DNA from: Ruminococcaceae bacterium UBA3818
Lineage (GTDB): Bacteria > Bacillota > Clostridia > Oscillospirales > Ruminococcaceae
Assembly (NCBI GenBank): GCA_002369315.1
Contig: DFDW01000018.1
Location: forward strand, 1 to 21,292
Reading direction: 5' to 3'
Length of the DNA: 21,292 nucleotides
Of this stretch, positions 19,228 through 21,292 are shown piece after piece. Positions within the stretch are counted from its first letter, which is position 1, and the number at the start of each line of letters is the position of its first letter. The notes under the pieces are model-generated. The model was not told the origin of the DNA, searched no databases, and saw only the letters and a program-made list of their open reading frames with translations. A program made the position numbers and the translations under genes.

Positions 19228-21292
19228 TTAGTCTTTGATCATGCTCTCCAGCATGGAGGGAACCTCGGTTAGCGCTTCGTCGATCTTGAAGATGTCGGTA
19301 ACGCCGCCCTGCGCCTGCTCAGGCCGTCCGCCGCCCTTGCCGCCCAGCTTTGCGGTGAGCTGACGGATCAGATTGCCGGCATGGGCGCCTTTTTTCACCG
19401 CTTCGTCGCCGCAGGCAGCGAATACGGTCGCTTTTTCTCCCTGCGCGCAGGCGAAAACCGCGATCATCTTCGGCGCGTTGGCGCGGACCTGGTCGCACAT
19501 GGCTTTCACCGTGTCAGGAGCGGTTCCGGTAAAGGCGGCGAAAATCACCTTGCAGCCTTTGACCTCCATGGCGTTTTCAAACAGTCCTTCAATGCGCATA
19601 TCAGCGATCTTATGCTGCAGCGCCTCGATTTCTTTTTCCTTGTCTTTCAGCTGAGCGGTAATTGCTTCCGCTTTTTGGGGCAATTCCGACGGGCTTCCGG
19701 CTTTGAGGCTTTCGCAGGTCTGGGCAAGAAGCGCCTCGTCCTGACGGATCAACTCCAGCACATTAGCGCCGGTGGCCGCTTCGATCCGGCGCACGCCGGC
19801 GGCGACAGAAGATTCGGAAATGATTTTAAACAGCCCGATGCGGGCGGTGTTGGAAATATGAGTACCGCCGCACAGCTCCACCGATTTGCCGGAAACGTTG
19901 CAGACACGGACGGTTTCGCCGTATTTTTCTCCGAACAGCGCCATAGCGCCCAGCTTTTTGGCCTCGGCGATGGGCATTTCGGTAACGGTTACATCATATG
20001 CGCCCAAAATCAGCTGGTTGACTTTTTCTTCGGTCTGAGCGATTTCCTCCGGTGTCATGGCGGAGAAATGGGTAAAGTCGAACCGGCAGCGGTGTTCATC
20101 TACCATGGAACCCGCTTGCTGTACGTGGGTGCCCAGCACCTGGCGCAGAGACGCCTGCAGCAGATGGCAGGCGGTATGGTTGCGCATGATGGCAATGCGG
20201 CGTTCCTCGTCGACGATGGAGTCGATGGTGTCGCCCACATTCATCAGGCCGCTCTTCATCACGCCCAGATGCAAAAACTGCCCAGTGGGAGATTTTTTAC
20301 AGTCTTTCACCCGGAAAATGGATTTACCCCGGACGATTACGCCGCTGTCGCCTACCTGACCGCCGCTTTCGGCGTAGAATGGGGTGGAATCCAGCACGAC
20401 GGTGGCTTTCATTCCTTCGGTCAAAGAATCAACAGGATTGCCGTCCTCGTCCAGAATTGCGAGGATCTTTCCCTGACTGCAGATTTTTTCGTAGCCGACG
20501 AATTCCGCTTTCCCTTCTACATCCAGCATTTCATCGGTGTCCCAGCCGCTTACGTCTTTTCTGGCATCGCGGGCACGCTTTTTCTGTTCGCCCATCAGCC
20601 GGAAGAATCCTTCCTCGTCAATGGGAAGGCCCCGCTCAGCCAGGATTTCCTTGGTCAGGTCGATGGGGAAGCCAAAGGTATCGTACAGGCGGAACGCATC
20701 CTCGCCGGAGAACACGGCCTGATTGATCTGGTCGGCGCTGATTTTATCCATAATGCTGTTGAGGATCTCCATGCCCTGGTCAATGGTTTTGGAGAAACGC
20801 TCTTCCTCCACCTTGAGCACCTTGATGATATAGTCTTTCTTTTCCACCAGCTCCGGATAAGCGGAAGCGTTTTCGGCGATGACCGTTTCGCATACCTGAT
20901 ACAGGAAAGGATGATCGATTCCCAGCAGGCGTCCATGACGGGCGGCCCGGCGCAGCAGGCGGCGCAGCACATAGCCGCGGCCCTCGTTGGAGGGAACGAC
21001 GCCGTCGCCCACCATAAAGGTGGTGCTGCGGATATGGTCGGTGATGACCCGCAGAGAGATATCCTCCTTGGCGTTTTCGCCGTAATGAGCGCCGGCAATG
21101 GAGCTGATGTGCTTCATAATGTTCTGGACGGTGTCCACTTCAAAGAGGTTGCCCACATTCTGCATCACGCAGGCCAGCCGTTCCAGACCCATGCCGGTAT
21201 CGATATTGGGCGGGCTCAAAAGCTCATAATGGCCCTCGCCATCGCTGTCGTACTGGGAGAACACCAGGTTCCAGATCTCCATGTAGCGGTCG
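19228..21292 (-). CDS. alaS: Alanyl-tRNA synthetase (partial, N-terminal start outside window)
   Basis: AlaS charges tRNA-Ala with alanine and edits mischarged serine and glycine. The frame is open to the window edge with DRYMEIWNLVFSQYD, so about the first 190 of some 880 residues are missing. Next is the late aminoacylation region GMGLERLACVMQ and the tRNA-recognition helices. The editing domain carries the zinc ligand motifs NHTACHLL (H-x3-H) and CGGTH (C-x3-H). A coiled linker (ITAQLKDKEKEIEALQHKIADMR) follows, then the DHHA1 domain ending GGKGGGRPEQAQGG. Normal length and an intact 3' end are seen. The stop is followed at once by the ribosome binding site of the HIT gene. Any T-box leader would be upstream of this window and cannot be checked. 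Confidence 0.98.
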   Translation of the reverse strand, partial: DRYMEIWNLVFSQYDSDGEGHYELLSPPNIDTGMGLERLACVMQNVGNLFEVDTVQNIMKHISSIAGAHYGENAKEDISLRVITDHIRSTTFMVGDGVVPSNEGRGYVLRRLLRRAARHGRLLGIDHPFLYQVCETVIAENASAYPELVEKKDYIIKVLKVEEERFSKTIDQGMEILNSIMDKISADQINQAVFSGEDAFRLYDTFGFPIDLTKEILAERGLPIDEEGFFRLMGEQKKRARDARKDVSGWDTDEMLDVEGKAEFVGYEKICSQGKILAILDEDGNPVDSLTEGMKATVVLDSTPFYAESGGQVGDSGVIVRGKSIFRVKDCKKSPTGQFLHLGVMKSGLMNVGDTIDSIVDEERRIAIMRNHTACHLLQASLRQVLGTHVQQAGSMVDEHRCRFDFTHFSAMTPEEIAQTEEKVNQLILGAYDVTVTEMPIAEAKKLGAMALFGEKYGETVRVCNVSGKSVELCGGTHISNTARIGLFKIISESSVAAGVRRIEAATGANVLELIRQDEALLAQTCESLKAGSPSELPQKAEAITAQLKDKEKEIEALQHKIADMRIEGLFENAMEVKGCKVIFAAFTGTAPDTVKAMCDQVRANAPKMIAVFACAQGEKATVFAACGDEAVKKGAHAGNLIRQLTAKLGGKGGGRPEQAQGGVTDIFKIDEALTEVPSMLESMIKD

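Overview
The window looks like a chromosomal core region of a low-to-mid GC Gram-positive bacterium of class Clostridia. An Oscillospirales/Ruminococcaceae-type organism is my best guess, not proven. The reasons are strong AGGAGG-type ribosome binding sites, several TTG and GTG starts, consensus sigma-A promoters with extended -10 elements, short U-tailed terminators, and families common in clostridia (YibE/F, DUF362-ferredoxin, UPF0210/UPF0237, MBOAT plus DHHW-type partner, TOPRIM/DUF4093 next to holA). GC looks like the low-to-mid fifties by eye. No tRNA, rRNA, CRISPR array, insertion sequence or prophage was seen.

Layout. (1) 1-1780, plus strand: the 3' end of polA, then rimI and tsaD (overlapping), closed by a terminator that works in both directions. 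(2) 1797-5305, minus strand: an orphan PfoR-like PTS EIIC membrane protein with its own promoter, and upstream of it a two-gene unit made of a DUF362/ferredoxin protein and a YibE/F membrane protein. (3) 5340-7976, minus strand: an operon of a PHP-type (HisJ-like) phosphoesterase, an Lrp/AsnC regulator and a class I aminotransferase, ended by a very strong terminator. (4) 8038-10724, plus strand: a class I glutamine amidotransferase of the gamma-Glu-GABA hydrolase type, divergent from unit 3, then the ACT-domain UPF0237 protein and the UPF0210 (PFL-like) protein. (5) 10791-11791, minus strand: an XRE regulator fused to a zinc ribbon, and a small two-helix zinc-ribbon membrane protein. (6) 11854-18245, minus strand: one long operon of comEC, holA, a TOPRIM/RNase M5-like gene, an MBOAT membrane protein and a DHHW-like exported protein. 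(7) 18244-21292, minus strand: alaS (5' end outside the window), a HIT/HinT protein and a phosphoribosyltransferase.

How the genes work together. Units 1, 6 and 7 are mainly information processing: DNA polymerase I, the Pol III delta clamp-loader subunit, DNA uptake, tRNA t6A modification, alanylation, S18 acetylation, RNA maturation and nucleotide handling. Unit 3 looks like regulated amino-acid metabolism. The most unusual part is the tail of unit 6. The MBOAT/DHHW pair has the architecture of a cell-envelope O-acylation system, but the residues expected to be catalytic are replaced in both proteins: the MBOAT WHG histidine is Phe, the DHHW motif is DSRL, and the GDS-type serine is Gly. The ComEC encoded upstream also lacks recognisable metallo-beta-lactamase metal ligands. 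These three substitutions are read directly from the sequence. That they mark a divergent or non-catalytic envelope system is inference.
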